This document shows positions 38,301 through 49,855 of a DNA stretch of 64,000 bases, piece by piece (positions within the stretch are counted from its first letter, which is position 1; every line of letters starts with the position of its first letter). This stretch comes from Siniperca chuatsi (lineage: Eukaryota; Chordata; Actinopteri; Centrarchiformes; Sinipercidae). The notes beneath the pieces were generated by a model. That model searched no databases and was not told where the DNA came from. It saw only the letters and a list, made by a program, of their open reading frames with translations. The position numbers were made by a program, and so were the translations under genes. The stretch covers positions 11,492,667-11,556,666 of the forward strand of contig NC_058043.1 of NCBI RefSeq assembly GCF_020085105.1, written 5' to 3'.

Positions 38301-40136
38301 GCCAGCCAAGTGCTGTAGGGTGCCTCTGTCTGTCCGTGATTTGAAGGCTTTACTCAGCACCAGGCAGAGGAGTTCGACAAGGTCCTGCCTCATTGTTGTC
38401 CCACTCAGGACATCTTGTAGGGCAGGGTTACAGGACAGGGTGATGGCCACTACAGACGGGTCTTTTCCAGAGAGTTCTTCCATTGTTTTATAGCCCAGTC
38501 CATGGCCCTGTGGTGTTCCGACTCTGCCTGTAGAATTTGATCTCCCTCCATTCCTCCCCTGTCTGTCTCCTACACCATCTCTTCTCTCACCCCCTCTACC
38601 TCCTCCCCATCTCTCTCCTTCTCTTTCAGCTTCACCTTGCTCTCTAGTTTTTCTTGCACCACCTCTCTCTGCTCCTTTTCCTCCATTTCCACCTCTCCCC
38701 CTCCCTCCTCCTCTCTGTCTGGCTCCTCCCCACTGTCTTCCTGCACCTCTTTCACCCCCTCTTCCTGGGTCTGCTCCTCCTCCTCTTCCTCTGCCTCTCC
38801 CACTCATCCCTTTACCTCCTCCTCCTCCTCCTCCTCCTCCATCTGTCTCCTTTCTTTCAGTTTGACTTCTGAGCTTCTTCTGCCCTCTGTTCCTCTCTCC
38901 TCGGCCCCCTGTGCACCTCCTTGTCTTCTCCCTCTGCCTCCTCTAGCATTTTCATTTTGGCCAGTATCAGTGCCTGGGGAAAAAACAACATTCATGTACA
39001 GAGACCTTGAAAATTAACACCTACTTTGTTGGATTTTATGTTTTTACTTGATTGCCTCTGATACTGTATAACCATTACCATTAATAGGTCCTCTCCTCCC
39101 CGTTAATAAAGTCAGTCTTTCCATGGTCTTAATTTGGCAGTTGTTGAAATTTAGGTTGGTAACGCTGATGATTTCTGAGTGGCAAGAAAGCATAGGGTGA
39201 AAGTGAAAACCACACATTTGAGCATGATTACACAACAGTTTGAAGGATGCGTAATTTATGTATAAACCCATAAAAACTTCTGAGAAGTGGTTATCTTTTC
39301 ACTGTTATGCACTGTGTTCTATTCATGTTTCTCACTATTATTAGTATAATTTGCAAGGTCCCAGGAGTGTTGGAGTCAGATAAGAAGGGGTGATCTCACT
39401 GTTTATAGCTTCTGAGGAAAATGAAGCAACCCTTCTGTCAGCTTGCCCATCTCTTCATTCTCAAGAGAAAAATGTTACTTTGTGTGGTATGTGTTTGAAT
39501 GCCCTCAGTTATACGTGCACGCCTCATTTTAACTATTCTGGATATTTTTAATTAAAATGCATATTTTATTCCATTCCATTTTGAAAGTGTACTTTGCTTG
39601 CAATTGCAATGACTTAACCCAAATAGAGAGTGTGCCCTCTACTGGATGCAGAAAGGACTTGGTAGGTTTCTTTTCACCAGAAATCGGAAAACTTTCGGAA
39701 TGCTTTTGACCACAAAATGTTGGCACAGATCCACTGAAATAGGGTGCATACTGGTAAAGTGGGACACTTTCTGATAATTTACCTTCGGCGTCATTTTTAA
39801 TTATGATCCAAATAGCTTAGCCCCTCATATGATCCTATTCTAAATAGATTTAGAACTATACTATATTATACAGAAGAAAAAAGAAAGAAACATTAAACAC
39901 AGGATGGATGACTCTTCCTCAAACATACACTACTGTCAAATGGGAACACCTTTATTTGCAAACTGGGACACATTCAATTATTATTCAAATGTAGGCCGAA
40001 TTAATTAAATACACAATAATATTATAAACAACAACAACAACAATAATAAAAATGACTTTTTTTCAAGGAGGGGTGCAGGTGCTTATGATTGTAAGCCACC
40101 TACTGCCCCCATGTTCCTTCTCAACACCTGCTGCTA

Positions 40137-40240
40137 CAATTATTATTATTAGTCTTATAATAATTATTATCATCATTATTGTTCATATCATCATTATTAC
40201 TATTATTATTTTATTAATATTACCACTACCAGTACATTAT
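40137..40240 (+). repeat. (ATT)n-rich low-complexity tract
   Basis: Degenerate ATT/ATC trinucleotide repeats. The isoleucine-rich frame that crosses them is an artefact. Confidence 0.85.
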
Positions 40241-40939
40241 TATTTTAAAATGTGGAATTTGCATTGTGTTACTGTATGCTCCATTTCCTCCTCCTCTCTC
40301 TCCTTCTCTCTCTTTCTCTCTCAACCAGCAGCGGAAGATGGCCGCCCACCCTGACTCTGGTTCTGCTTGAGGAGCAACCAAGGCAGTATTTCACCCAAAT
40401 ACATACAGTCTATGGGCAAATACTAGGCCACTTTCTGTCTAACGACTATTTTTAAATGCTCATGAATAATAGCCTACTACTTTCTGTCCAAGTACTTACA
40501 GTTTTAAATGTTTATTCCACCCAAATACTACTTTCTGTCTTGCATTTCAACTAGGTAGATAAGAGGTGCATGTTGTGCAATTTGTGTAAATGGCATAATT
40601 ATCTCATTATCATGTAAAATAAAGATAGAATCATATATTATGGCCTTTGCAGTCACTAGATCTCAACCAGATATTTGAGAGGCAAGACACAAGGACGACT
40701 CTGAGGGCAGATTCAACATATATTTTTTGATACAACAAGCAACTATACATTAAACAGATTCAACAAGGTATAAGGAAATAAGAAAAAGCGAACAACCCCT
40801 CATTTGCCCATCTGCTCAGCACGGTGCAGGTGCTGACACAAAAACACTGTTTGTAAGGAAGGTATCTTACAAACTACAAATGCCAGTTCTGCAGCAAAGT
40901 GGGCGAGCATACATATGTTGTGGCACTGTGGTAGTTTTG

Positions 40940-41346
40940 GTGTTGACACTTCCTGTTTTATTTTGTAGTAGTCTCCTTCCCTTGTGTGTCTTGTGTTTTT
41001 ACTTCCTGTCTGTGTTTTCCCTCCAGTTTTGATTGTTGGTCCTCCCTTGATTGTTTGCAGCTGTGTCTCTTGGGTATTTAGTCTTGGTCTTTTCTTTGTT
41101 CTGTGTCAGATCATTGTGGTACACATGGTGTTGTTCCTTGCCAAGCCCTTGACTGTGTTATCTTGGATTCTTTGTTCTCCGGTGGACCATTTTTGGATTT
41201 TGTCTGCTCATTACCTGTCTGCTCACCTCTGCCTGTTCTTGCCTACATTCCACCCAACAATAAACACGGTAGTTATCCAGCTACTTCCGCTTCCTCGTCA
41301 TCTGCTTTTGGGTCCACATACCTGCATATAGCACCTCGCCTTACGA
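40940..41346 (+). repeat. LTR-like interspersed repeat, second copy
   Basis: This is a pyrimidine-rich segment from TGTTGACACTTCCTG to about CCTTACGACA, with a CAATAAACACGG polyadenylation-like signal in its 3' third. It shares ordered blocks with the repeat at 774-1,160, which is in the opposite orientation. TG...CA ends plus an internal AATAAA suggest a solo LTR. No target-site duplication was confirmed. Confidence 0.5.
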
Positions 41347-41672
41347 CAGGCACATATGCAGACCCACAAGAAGTCAGCTGTTCAACATGGATTTATTTGT
41401 CAGTTTAAATAAATGAAGCAGATCTTGTAAAATGTACAAATTGTTAACTAGTAATGTTAAGCATTTTATTAGTATTATTACAAGTATGTATGAGTAGTTT
41501 GTAAACCGGATTTCTCTTTGTTTGTAGGGTATAAAATGTACAGATGCCACAGTGGATGTGGTAAAAGCCACCATCACTGCTGCTATTGTGTAAGGATTAT
41601 AACCTGACAAAATGCAGAAATGTGGGTTAGCTGACCCGTCAACAGGCCCCTGTGCCTCTGCACCCTCCACCC

Positions 41673-41792
41673 TCTCAGCAGCCTCAAGTGTCTCAGCAGC
41701 CTCAAGTGTCTCAGCAGCCTCAAGTGTCTCAGCAGCCTCGTGTCTCCGCAGCCTCCATCGTTTCCGCATCCTCCACTGTCTCTGCAGCCTCC
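41673..41792 (+). repeat. 18-bp minisatellite
   Basis: The unit CTCAGCAGCCTCAAGTGT is repeated about three times exactly and then in degenerate copies (GCAGCCTC cores) to about 41,792. Because 18 is a multiple of three, open frames run through it on both strands. These frames are not supported as genes. Confidence 0.9.
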
Positions 41793-44589
41793 AGTCATTG
41801 TCCCTTTGCAGTCATGTATCTAGAATTAATTTCCTTCAGCTTTTAGATTTGAAGCACCTCTGAGAGCCACAAGTGAAACTCACTCACTCAGAATCACAGG
41901 TAGTTATAGGTGCGCTCCACATAGACATGCCAGCTTGCCAGTTCTTACATTCTTTATCTTAATCTGAGATGCGACAATAACTAGGCCTATATATGCTATC
42001 TGCAGGACACAAATGTGAAGGCTACAGAACATGCAAATAAAGAGTGGTCCTTCGCCTCTGACACTGTCCTTGTTCCAAGATGATGATGGAGACCTATTAT
42101 TGAGCCTACTGATTTTGTAGTGACTCATGTTTTATGTTCTCAGTTGCCTGAGAAAATTTTGCGCATGATCTTCATCCTTGCGGTGCTACAAGATGGCGAC
42201 CCTGCAATCCATGCCCTGGCACTCACGTGCACACGTTTCTAGAGGATAGTGAGAGAGGAATTATTTCTGAAAGAAGCACACTTTTGCTGGTTTTACAGTA
42301 AGTTTAGTGTTTTCCTTCTGCCCCCTCCCATCTTTTTAGATGCAAAGCACCTCTGAGCTATAGGTGAAAGTTACTCACTCACAGGATCACAGTAAACTAT
42401 AGGTGCATTCAACTTGAACATGCCAGCTTGCCGCTTCTTACATTGCAGCAAGGGCAGAGCAAAGGGTTTGTGGCTGGCAGCTGTAGGCTTCTGGCTTTAA
42501 AATGTTTTTATTAACCATCAAAGCCAAACTTAAAATCATGTTTGTGCTTCTGCAAGCATTGTGATGGTCCAGTGACAGATTTAACTATGATTTAGCTATA
42601 ATACGTGTCGTGGGTCAGGTTGTAAAAAACAGCTTATAGTGGTCCAGTTTTGGAATGTACCAAAACATTTGGGATACAAACTCTAATCTGACATGCATCT
42701 AAAATACAGCCAAAACTTCTCAGTATTCACGATATTAGCAAATTGTATACTGCCATCATATATGTGAGTGACACTCATACAGAGTCTTCATATCTAAAAA
42801 TGCACTGGAACTTCCAGAGGAACTTTGGGCTTGTCATTCTGTGTCCCGCATATGCCAGCAACACAAGTAGATGGCTCCTGGAGTGTTAACTTGCCATTAT
42901 TAAAATGTGTCTTGTACATAGATGTCATCTAATTGAATGTTTTCTATACCAGTTTACCACAGTGTTTCCTCTGTAATTGTTGTGCAGCTGTTATGATTCA
43001 AGTCAAGGTTCTAGGGCTAAAATGATTTTAATCGTAATAAAATCATTATGACTATATTTTTGTTTTAAATAATAAGTACTTATTTTAATTTCACATTTAT
43101 CTTGCAGTGGTGGTAAATTCCTTGCTGTGGTGGTGGCCCACTGCTAAATGAATACCAAGGAAACACTGCTACCAGAAAATTTCACATTAAAAAAAAATCT
43201 GAACATACATTTTACACATGAACCCTTCCTTTTGTCATCAGATGTGGTGAACTGGAACACATTTTCAGAGTACAGAAGGACCTACATAACTCTGTATCTA
43301 ATCTGCTGTTGCATTCAGTGTAATTCTCTTTACAAAGACTGTGATGTTTACAGAGGGGAAAACCGCAAGGATTCTATTCTGAAAATGATCTTGCAAGATA
43401 CTGTAGCATTGACTGTTTTTCTATTTGATGTAATGCTCCATACAGTCATGCAACAATGGAATCTTGGCTTTGAATATTTCACTATACTATGGACATTCAC
43501 ATGTTCACCAAATATCATAAACTGAAATCTAATATTGTAGGAGCATCAGTGGGTACATTTTTTCCTTGAAGAGGTATCTAAGCTGAGTAACCTGGGAATT
43601 ATTTTTACCTGATATAAATGACAGCATCATCACTGTGATGTATCTTCAATGAAGTGCTGCAACCAGCAAGACACAGAATGTGACCTTTTTATACAACAAT
43701 ATATGTGGCACTTTCATACAGTGGAGAAAGTTTTGTAACTTCAATGTGTGATTGCAATTTATCTTCTTTATAGATTAGAAAAGTACCCTACTGTCCACAT
43801 AGGGCATATTCATACAGATATTCCTGACAGTTGGACATTCAAGCCAAATAACACTTTCACTTATTTAGTAATCTGCAGTGGAGGAACTCCACACACACTG
43901 CTCTGCACAGTTTTGCACCTGAAAAGAATTTTAGGTATGCAGACATCCCAACTCACCAGTACTTGATGTGGTGAAATGACATACAGCAACATTTTGATCA
44001 AAACAATAAGCTATATTTACAGGGATCAATTATGCACTCATCACATGTCTTTTAAGCAGCTGGTGAGCTGGAAACAAGAGGGCAAAAATGACTGTTTTAA
44101 GCCTGTTTCCTTTTGTTTAATGATTTTATGAATAATTACCACTACTGCACATACATAGAGAAAAACATTATTATATAAATAATGATTTGATGAATAATTA
44201 CCACCACTGAACATACAGTAAAAAATATAAAATGTATCATTTTAATTGTTATGATAAACTATTATTTGCAAAAAAACTCTCTTCATTCTTTATGCAAATT
44301 CTGCATTTTAAATGGTCATTGAACATCACATCTTATTCTTCAAAGTTAATTTTCAGTTTAAAATAGGTGAGAAACAGATGAAAGTCAGAATGCCCTTCAG
44401 GTGTCATTCACCTTTAAGAAAGAAGTGAGCGTAACTTGAAGAGGCCATAATTTGTAGTCTTGCAGACTGCAGACATATTCTTTTGAGTTTTGCAGCCACC
44501 GTAGTTTCTCCCTCACACTAAGGGGAGGGTGAGGCGAGAAGTACACTGTACAGCACTCACAGTCGCTGAGTTTCATTTTGGCATTTTGT

Positions 44590-44738
44590 CACTGCTGTAG
44601 TGAAGAGGATTTGAAGCAATATCAGATTGTTTCTTTGGATTCACTGCCACTGATGTCCTATTATAGACGCAAATGAATAACTGTTGCTGGTAACAGTTCA
44701 GTGTGTGTGTGTGTGTGTGTGAGAGAGAGAAAGAGGGA

Positions 44739-44776
<38 letters not shown>

Positions 44777-45290
44777 TGAGAGATAATTTATATTTGTTGT
44801 AATGTGAGGAGGAAAGGTTTTTTTATGCATTTGGTGGTTAATATTTCTACAGAACAGCAACTCTAAAATGGATTTATAAATAATAGAATATATTGATTAT
44901 TCCCTTGTACTGTTTTTATGTGCATGTTTCCACATTAGCTTTTCTACATATGCACACCTTGTAGCAACATTACAAGTTCACATGTTAATCATTTCTGCTA
45001 AGCTTAATCCTCTCTGCCTAATGAAGGCCTATATAAAAAATACAAAAAACATACATACTGATGGTATTTCTTACATTATGTCATGTGTGTAAAATTAAGA
45101 TAAGAATGTGCTTATATATTCAGATTTTATTCCATTTGAACAAGTTGCAGGCATAATTATCAAGTCATGTCTCTGTATATTCTTTTACAGTGTTTTACTG
45201 CCACCTAATGTTAAGGTACAGGACAACTGTTACTTTCACAAGGAGTCTTGAACATAATGAAAGGGTTACAGTTAATATTTGACAAATGAT
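44590..45290 (-). repeat. Duplicated block B, distal 3' flank of znfx1
   Basis: This aligns with 21,570-22,240 of block A, including the TG/AG microsatellite at 44,701-44,773. A TTTATT at 45,126-45,131 reads AATAAA on the minus strand and is conserved near 22,055 in block A. It is a possible, unproven, polyadenylation signal about 1 kb past the stop codon. Confidence 0.75.
44701..44775 (+). repeat. (TG)n(AG)n microsatellite
   Basis: A TG run followed by a GA-rich run. The matching site in block A (21,680-21,720) is shorter, so this is a length variant arising after duplication. Confidence 0.95.
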
Positions 45291-45531
45291 TTAGTTTGGC
45301 ATTAAAAACTATATTCCAAAATGTATTCTGTGACTTGTTATAGTATCCTTTGTACATGATTTCTGCAGCAAAGCATTTTTAAAACAAAACCACCACCCAC
45401 AATGTCTACGTTCAAATACAACTAATCTGCTTTAGCAAATATGTTGGAGGAAACTTAATTTCATCCAATCACAACTTTATCAACATAATAGGAAAACATT
45501 CATACTGAACGTATCGGAACATATTTGCATG

Positions 45532-45811
45532 CACAGCTGGATTAACCTTTTAGGAGGCCCTGTGACAAATATTTGCCATTGGGCCCCTATTGACCACCCA
45601 CCCTGTGCGAACTGCACTCCAAGTTCCCACACAGCAGACTATATATGGCAGCTCCATTATATGCCCACAAGACCCAGAGACCAACCAGTATTGCTATGCT
45701 AGAACATTAATAGGTGGTTAATGAAATTAACAAAACCAGTTGCAGTAACTTTTGGGGCCCGTGGGGCCCTTGGGCAGTTGCCTGCTTTCCCCAGTTGGAA
45801 ATCCAGCCTTG
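45532..45811. mobile_element. hAT-type MITE with 8-bp target-site duplication
   Basis: A 280-bp element is flanked on both sides by the identical 8-mer TTTGCATG (45,524-45,531 and 45,812-45,819). Its ends form imperfect terminal inverted repeats: the left begins CACAGCTGGATTAACC and the right, reverse complemented, begins CAAGGCTGGATTTCCA. Eight-base duplications with CA...TG-type ends and a short TIR are the hallmark of hAT transposons. No transposase frame is present. It sits in the part of the block B 3' flank that is missing from block A. Confidence 0.85.
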
Positions 45812-46176
45812 TTTGCATGGCACAAACTGTTTTTAGCCAATGCAAAATGTTCATAACAAATGTATCAATAACATTTTCACCGTCAAAGTATTTCAGTCAA
45901 TGCATAAATAATCATGGCCATGTGCATGCTGCGGCATGGTGTTGTCCCTTTTTCAATTTATAATGGGGGTTTTTTCTACAACAACACCAAGAGCACTTGG
46001 TTTTGGTTAGCGAAAGATGGTGGCCCTAACCTTAACCTTAACTAAAGTTTTTTTGTTTTTTTTACTAAACCAAACAACATGTAAAACATAAACCGTGGTC
46101 CATGGTGTCAAGTCATAGGTCGTGCAACCAACAGTTGGGACTGAGAAGGCAATGACAGACTTCTCTAAGATGGCTT

Positions 46177-48627
46177 TCAGTCAAATTGTTCAAAGTTTAG
46201 AAGGTTGTTGGTTTCAGACCAAGCAGGGTGCTGTGCCCCATCCATCTCAGAGGCGACTTGGTTGCCACTTGCCAGTCTGTGACTGCCCCCACCAATAGTA
46301 GCATCACAGTCAGGGCAGCGTCGACTCTCCATAGCCCCTCCACACTCTGTTATAAGATAGACATGGCCATTAGGACATTTGTGCCAGTGTCCAAGCGGCA
46401 TTTTCACAGCCGAGACGATCATCTTTCTCTCCTCCTCACTGATCCCCAAGCCTGGGAGCGGAAGCTTGTTGTCTAGTTCCTTCATGGCTTCTTTCACTCT
46501 GCGTTGATCTTGCTCAGTGAATTGGCCAGACTTTTCCAAAATCGCTGTTATTGTTTGTACCTCGGATTGAAATTTGTCACTTTGCCTTCTCTTGTCTGCC
46601 ATATGGCAACGGGCATTGAGTTCAGTCAAGAGGGTGAGTCTCGGTAACTCTCTCTGCAAATCAAAGACCTGCTGGTCTGTGAATTTTTGGTGGCTGTTGT
46701 TGAGCCAGCGCACAAACTCCTCAAAATACTTTTCTAATCTGAAGCTTTGCCTGAATGACATGTTTTCCCTTTGGATCTTCCTCAGCTTTGCAACTCTTAC
46801 TAGGAAATCTATCTTGTTTTCCAGGACCCACAGATCATTTGCTGTGAGATAAGTTTTTCCCAGTCTGTCATTGATATGCATATATTCCTTTTGCTGATGC
46901 ATTTCATATGTGTGAAGGTTATCCTTCCACTGTTTTTGAAGGGCCTTCCTGTGTTCTTCAATATCTGCCTGATGTCCATTTATCTTCGCCTTTACCATCT
47001 CTATCTCAGCCAGACTGCTGTTGATGTGAGATCCATAGCGTAGATTCTTGCGGATTGGAGTTCGACACTTCGGACATTCCTTCAGTTTTATGGCCACCTG
47101 CTCTCCTTCATTTGCCTGCTGGCTGTCATCCATGCCCATGTATGTGTCCATGGCTGTGTATTCAATGATGTGTCCACAGTCTTCTAGCTGAATGAAGTAA
47201 GCATCAGGTTCATCCTCAGTGCCGAAGAAAATCTCTGTGACCTCATCGTAATTACAGATGCGACATTTGCTTGGACATTTGTCTCCACACAGACCTATGC
47301 ACGGGTGGCCGCAATCCAGGGTCTTGGCGCAGGGTTGGGTGCATGGCAGACGATCACATGGCTCATAGCAAAGTTTATTGCAGCTTTGGTGAGGGCACTG
47401 CCAAGCGCAGGGCTCAATACACAGAGCACAGGGCTGTCCACATGGCTTCATACACTTGCTGTGGACGCAGCAATTCTCACATGGTCTCTGACAAGGGGGG
47501 CAATCGCGAGTGCAAGGCTCCCTGCACTTGTGAGAGCAAATCAGGAGACGCTCACACTGGTGTAAACATGGGAAATGGAATCGTCCCTGATAACACTTGC
47601 CACAGTTACCACCACAGGCATGGCCACATTTTAGCTGATGTTCACAAGGGGTCCTACATTCAGGCTCCTCTTTCTGTGTTTTGTAAAAACAGGCATCTTG
47701 CTGGCTGTGGCCACACCTTAGTTTTAAGGTGACCTTCACCTTGCACTTACTGGTGCATGGTTCCCCACACAATGAATCACATGGATGTCCACAGTGAAGC
47801 AGCTTCTGGCAAGGCTCCTGGCAAACAAATTTATTTGGGTCCTGGTGGCAGGGAACCATCTGTGTGTGTAGACACTGGGGTATGATCTTCTCAACCTTCA
47901 CTGGACATTTCTCTGGGCATGCTTTATGGCACACAAGTGTGCACCTGTGTCCCCGATCACATAAAATCTTCTGGCACTTCTTGCCACACTTGTACTCCTT
48001 GTGCTCAGGGTCGTAGGGGTGGCAGACTCTTGAGCAAACATGACCACAATCCAAACGGAACTCGCAAGGCTGGGTGCAGCCCCCCTCAGGGGCTTGTTTG
48101 AAATCATCAACATTTGAAACTTTTAGCTGTCGATTTGGATGATTCTGACAGCACAGGGTCAGGGCATTCCCAACCTGGTCCTTCTGCCTCAAGGTGTAGA
48201 AGATGTTGCTCCACAGTTTGACTTGGCCCAGCATTGCACTGTTGCCAATACAGTAGAGACCTTTCTTGGCACGAGACAAGGCTACACAGACTCGATTGGG
48301 AATGTTCAAAAAGCCAACTTTACCCTGTAGGTTGCTGCGGACCAGAGACAACAAGACAATGTCATTCTCTTCTCCCTGGTACTTGTCCACTACATGCACT
48401 TTGACCCCTGTGAACTGGCTGGCAGGCATAAGTTTGCGCAGACAGTGGAGCTGGCCGGTATAGGTCGTGAGGATAGTAATTTGCTCTGGTTTGTAGTCTT
48501 GAAAGAGAAGATAGCGGCAAAGAGCGACTACAAACATCGCCTCATGTCGGTTCTGATGGCTTCTCCCATCTTTGATCTCTTCTTCTGGGTAGTTGTGCTC
48601 CACAAAGAATAAATTGGTATTAATGCC
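46177..48627 (-). CDS. znfx1: znfx1-B last coding exon: helicase motifs V-VI and NFX1 zinc-finger array
   Basis: A single 2,451-nt exon encodes about 816 residues. It begins [17 protein letters not shown] and contains motif IV-like [10 protein letters not shown], motif [16 protein letters not shown] and motif [13 protein letters not shown]. About 300 residues follow with repeated CGHxC and CxxxC spacing typical of NFX1-type fingers, for example [29 protein letters not shown] and [10 protein letters not shown] region with heptad-like charge follows, then [17 protein letters not shown] and [12 protein letters not shown], a ZNFX1-type C-terminal zinc ribbon. The frame ends LLNFEQFD. No lesion is visible, unlike copy A. 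Confidence 0.97.
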   Translation of the reverse strand, partial: GINTNLFFVEHNYPEEEIKDGRSHQNRHEAMFVVALCRYLLFQDYKPEQITILTTYTGQLHCLRKLMPASQFTGVKVHVVDKYQGEENDIVLLSLVRSNLQGKVGFLNIPNRVCVALSRAKKGLYCIGNSAMLGQVKLWSNIFYTLRQKDQVGNALTLCCQNHPNRQLKVSNVDDFKQAPEGGCTQPCEFRLDCGHVCSRVCHPYDPEHKEYKCGKKCQKILCDRGHRCTLVCHKACPEKCPVKVEKIIPQCLHTQMVPCHQDPNKFVCQEPCQKLLHCGHPCDSLCGEPCTSKCKVKVTLKLRCGHSQQDACFYKTQKEEPECRTPCEHQLKCGHACGGNCGKCYQGRFHFPCLHQCERLLICSHKCREPCTRDCPPCQRPCENCCVHSKCMKPCGQPCALCIEPCAWQCPHQSCNKLCYEPCDRLPCTQPCAKTLDCGHPCIGLCGDKCPSKCRICNYDEVTEIFFGTEDEPDAYFIQLEDCGHIIEYTAMDTYMGMDDSQQANEGEQVAIKLKECPKCRTPIRKNLRYGSHINSSLAEIEMVKAKINGHQADIEEHRKALQKQWKDNLHTYEMHQQKEYMHINDRLGKTYLTANDLWVLENKIDFLVRVAKLRKIQRENMSFRQSFRLEKYFEEFVRWLNNSHQKFTDQQVFDLQRELPRLTLLTELNARCHMADKRRQSDKFQSEVQTITAILEKSGQFTEQDQRRVKEAMKELDNKLPLPGLGISEEERKMIVSAVKMPLGHWHKCPNGHVYLITECGGAMESRRCPDCDATIGGGSHRLASGNQVASEMDGAQHPAWSETNNLLNFEQFD

Positions 48628-49820
48628 CTGTAAGACAGCATTTAATAAAAACTTATTCTATGTTATGCTTTGATAGAATATCTTTTGAATTCAGTATTCT
48701 TAATCTTGTTTACATTGCCCATCTTTGACTCAAAATATATTTAAAAGTCTAAGAGACAATGCAGAGACGTTTTATCCATGCAGGCAAGTAAACAGATTTT
48801 CACTGCTAAGAAAAAAAAAGCAGAATGGAAATGCAGCAGGAGAGCAAATACAATACGCACCTTGATGTTCTCATAGTCCAACACAGAGGGATGGTTTTCC
48901 AGCTCTGAGTAGATGTGTGGGGTCAAAAGACAGGCAATGTCTGGCCTCATACGATGCTGAAGAACAAAACAAAACACAAACACAGATAAACACAGGCAAT
49001 CACCTATGGAGAAAGATGCACCCACAGTCATACACACAAACATACCAGTGTAATGTTTTCAACTTTAACTGCATCATGTAAACACGTCTACATTTTATTG
49101 ATTGATAGATCTTACAATAAGATTAACAAATTAATAGATACAGAAACACAAACCTGGTAGTTGAGTCTGACATAAGGAAGTCCCATCTTCACCAGCCTCT
49201 CAAACATGGACATCTCCAGGTGGAAGTTCTTAGCAAGTTCATATACTGTGGCACTGGGGCGCAGCTAAAGGAAAAATCACATGTTCATCATATGCTCTAA
49301 ACACTTCCGTTTTTATGAATTATTGTTAAGGGAAAGTAAAAATGAATGGTTTTGGTTTTTTTATTTTTTGTACAAACTGAGAACTTGTGGTCTTTTTGTG
49401 GCCTAATAGAGAGGTTTTAGGGCTAGAAATGTGCAATATAGCATTTTGTCATCTTTCTAAAGCTTTATTAATGTTTAGAGAACATATGATGTTTATATGT
49501 GTACCTGAAACTTTCTTATTTACACCTCTTGGCTTTTTCCATCCAGTGGTGATTAAGTTGATTTGGTAGGTTTAGTGTCTTATATTAGCATATTTAAGTG
49601 TATTAAAGATCATGTCAGTGCCGACAGTGATCAGACCAATTGCTGTTGTAAATGCTAGTCAACACTTATTACATAGTTCCTAGAGCCAGGAGGAAGCAAC
49701 CATCTAGGTGCAAACCCAGAAGGGATAAACAATATTCTGAGGGTTTCTGTTTTCGGGTAACTGGACGGAATATAGAATGTATACGAATGGACTCCTTTGC
49801 TGTCCTGTTTTGCCTGTATA

Positions 49821-49855
<35 letters not shown>

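Larger units (their letters stand above)
22722..38973 (-). pseudogene. znfx1: znfx1 copy A: tandem-duplicate pseudogene of NFX1-type zinc finger-containing protein 1
   Basis: All 17 coding-exon equivalents of copy B are present in the same order. Splice boundaries read from the sequence are: 38,973-38,169; 37,426-37,192; 37,061-36,699; 36,511-36,332; 35,925-35,819; 35,186-34,948; 34,776-34,645; 34,335-34,187; 33,874-33,731; 33,608-33,491; 32,997-32,759; 31,943-31,804; 31,246-31,114; 30,570-30,403; 28,925-28,822; 28,624-28,529; and a last exon from 28,295. Lesions relative to B are a 13-bp deletion near 38,870, +4 bp in the 37,061-36,699 exon (363 versus 359 nt), a 7-bp deletion at about 28,842, a 16-bp deletion at about 27,514, stop codons at 26,533-26,535 and 26,389-26,391, the LINE, and loss of the normal stop. 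It lacks the exon-1/promoter segment of B. The splice sites still look intact, so transcripts are possible, but a normal protein is not. Confidence 0.95.
39741..44589. other. Spacer between duplicated blocks A and B, no gene seen
   Basis: This stretch contains ATT-rich simple sequence (40,135-40,240), an LTR-like repeat (40,940-41,346), an 18-bp minisatellite (41,673-41,792) and otherwise AT-rich DNA. No splice-bounded coding segment or RNA gene was recognised. A 30-40 bp block containing GAATAATTACCACTACTG is repeated imperfectly at about 44,120-44,155 and 44,181-44,218. Confidence 0.6.

Noticed and set aside
38570-39017. Long frames on both strands opposite and overlapping the RG-rich exon of znfx1-A
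   Set aside because: Strong purine/pyrimidine strand bias keeps all frames open; only the RG-rich frame continues into conserved ZNFX1 sequence.
41374-41863. Frames containing repeated Ala-Ser-Ser-Val or Glu-Ala-Ala motifs
   Set aside because: They are translations of an 18-bp minisatellite, without flanking conserved coding sequence.
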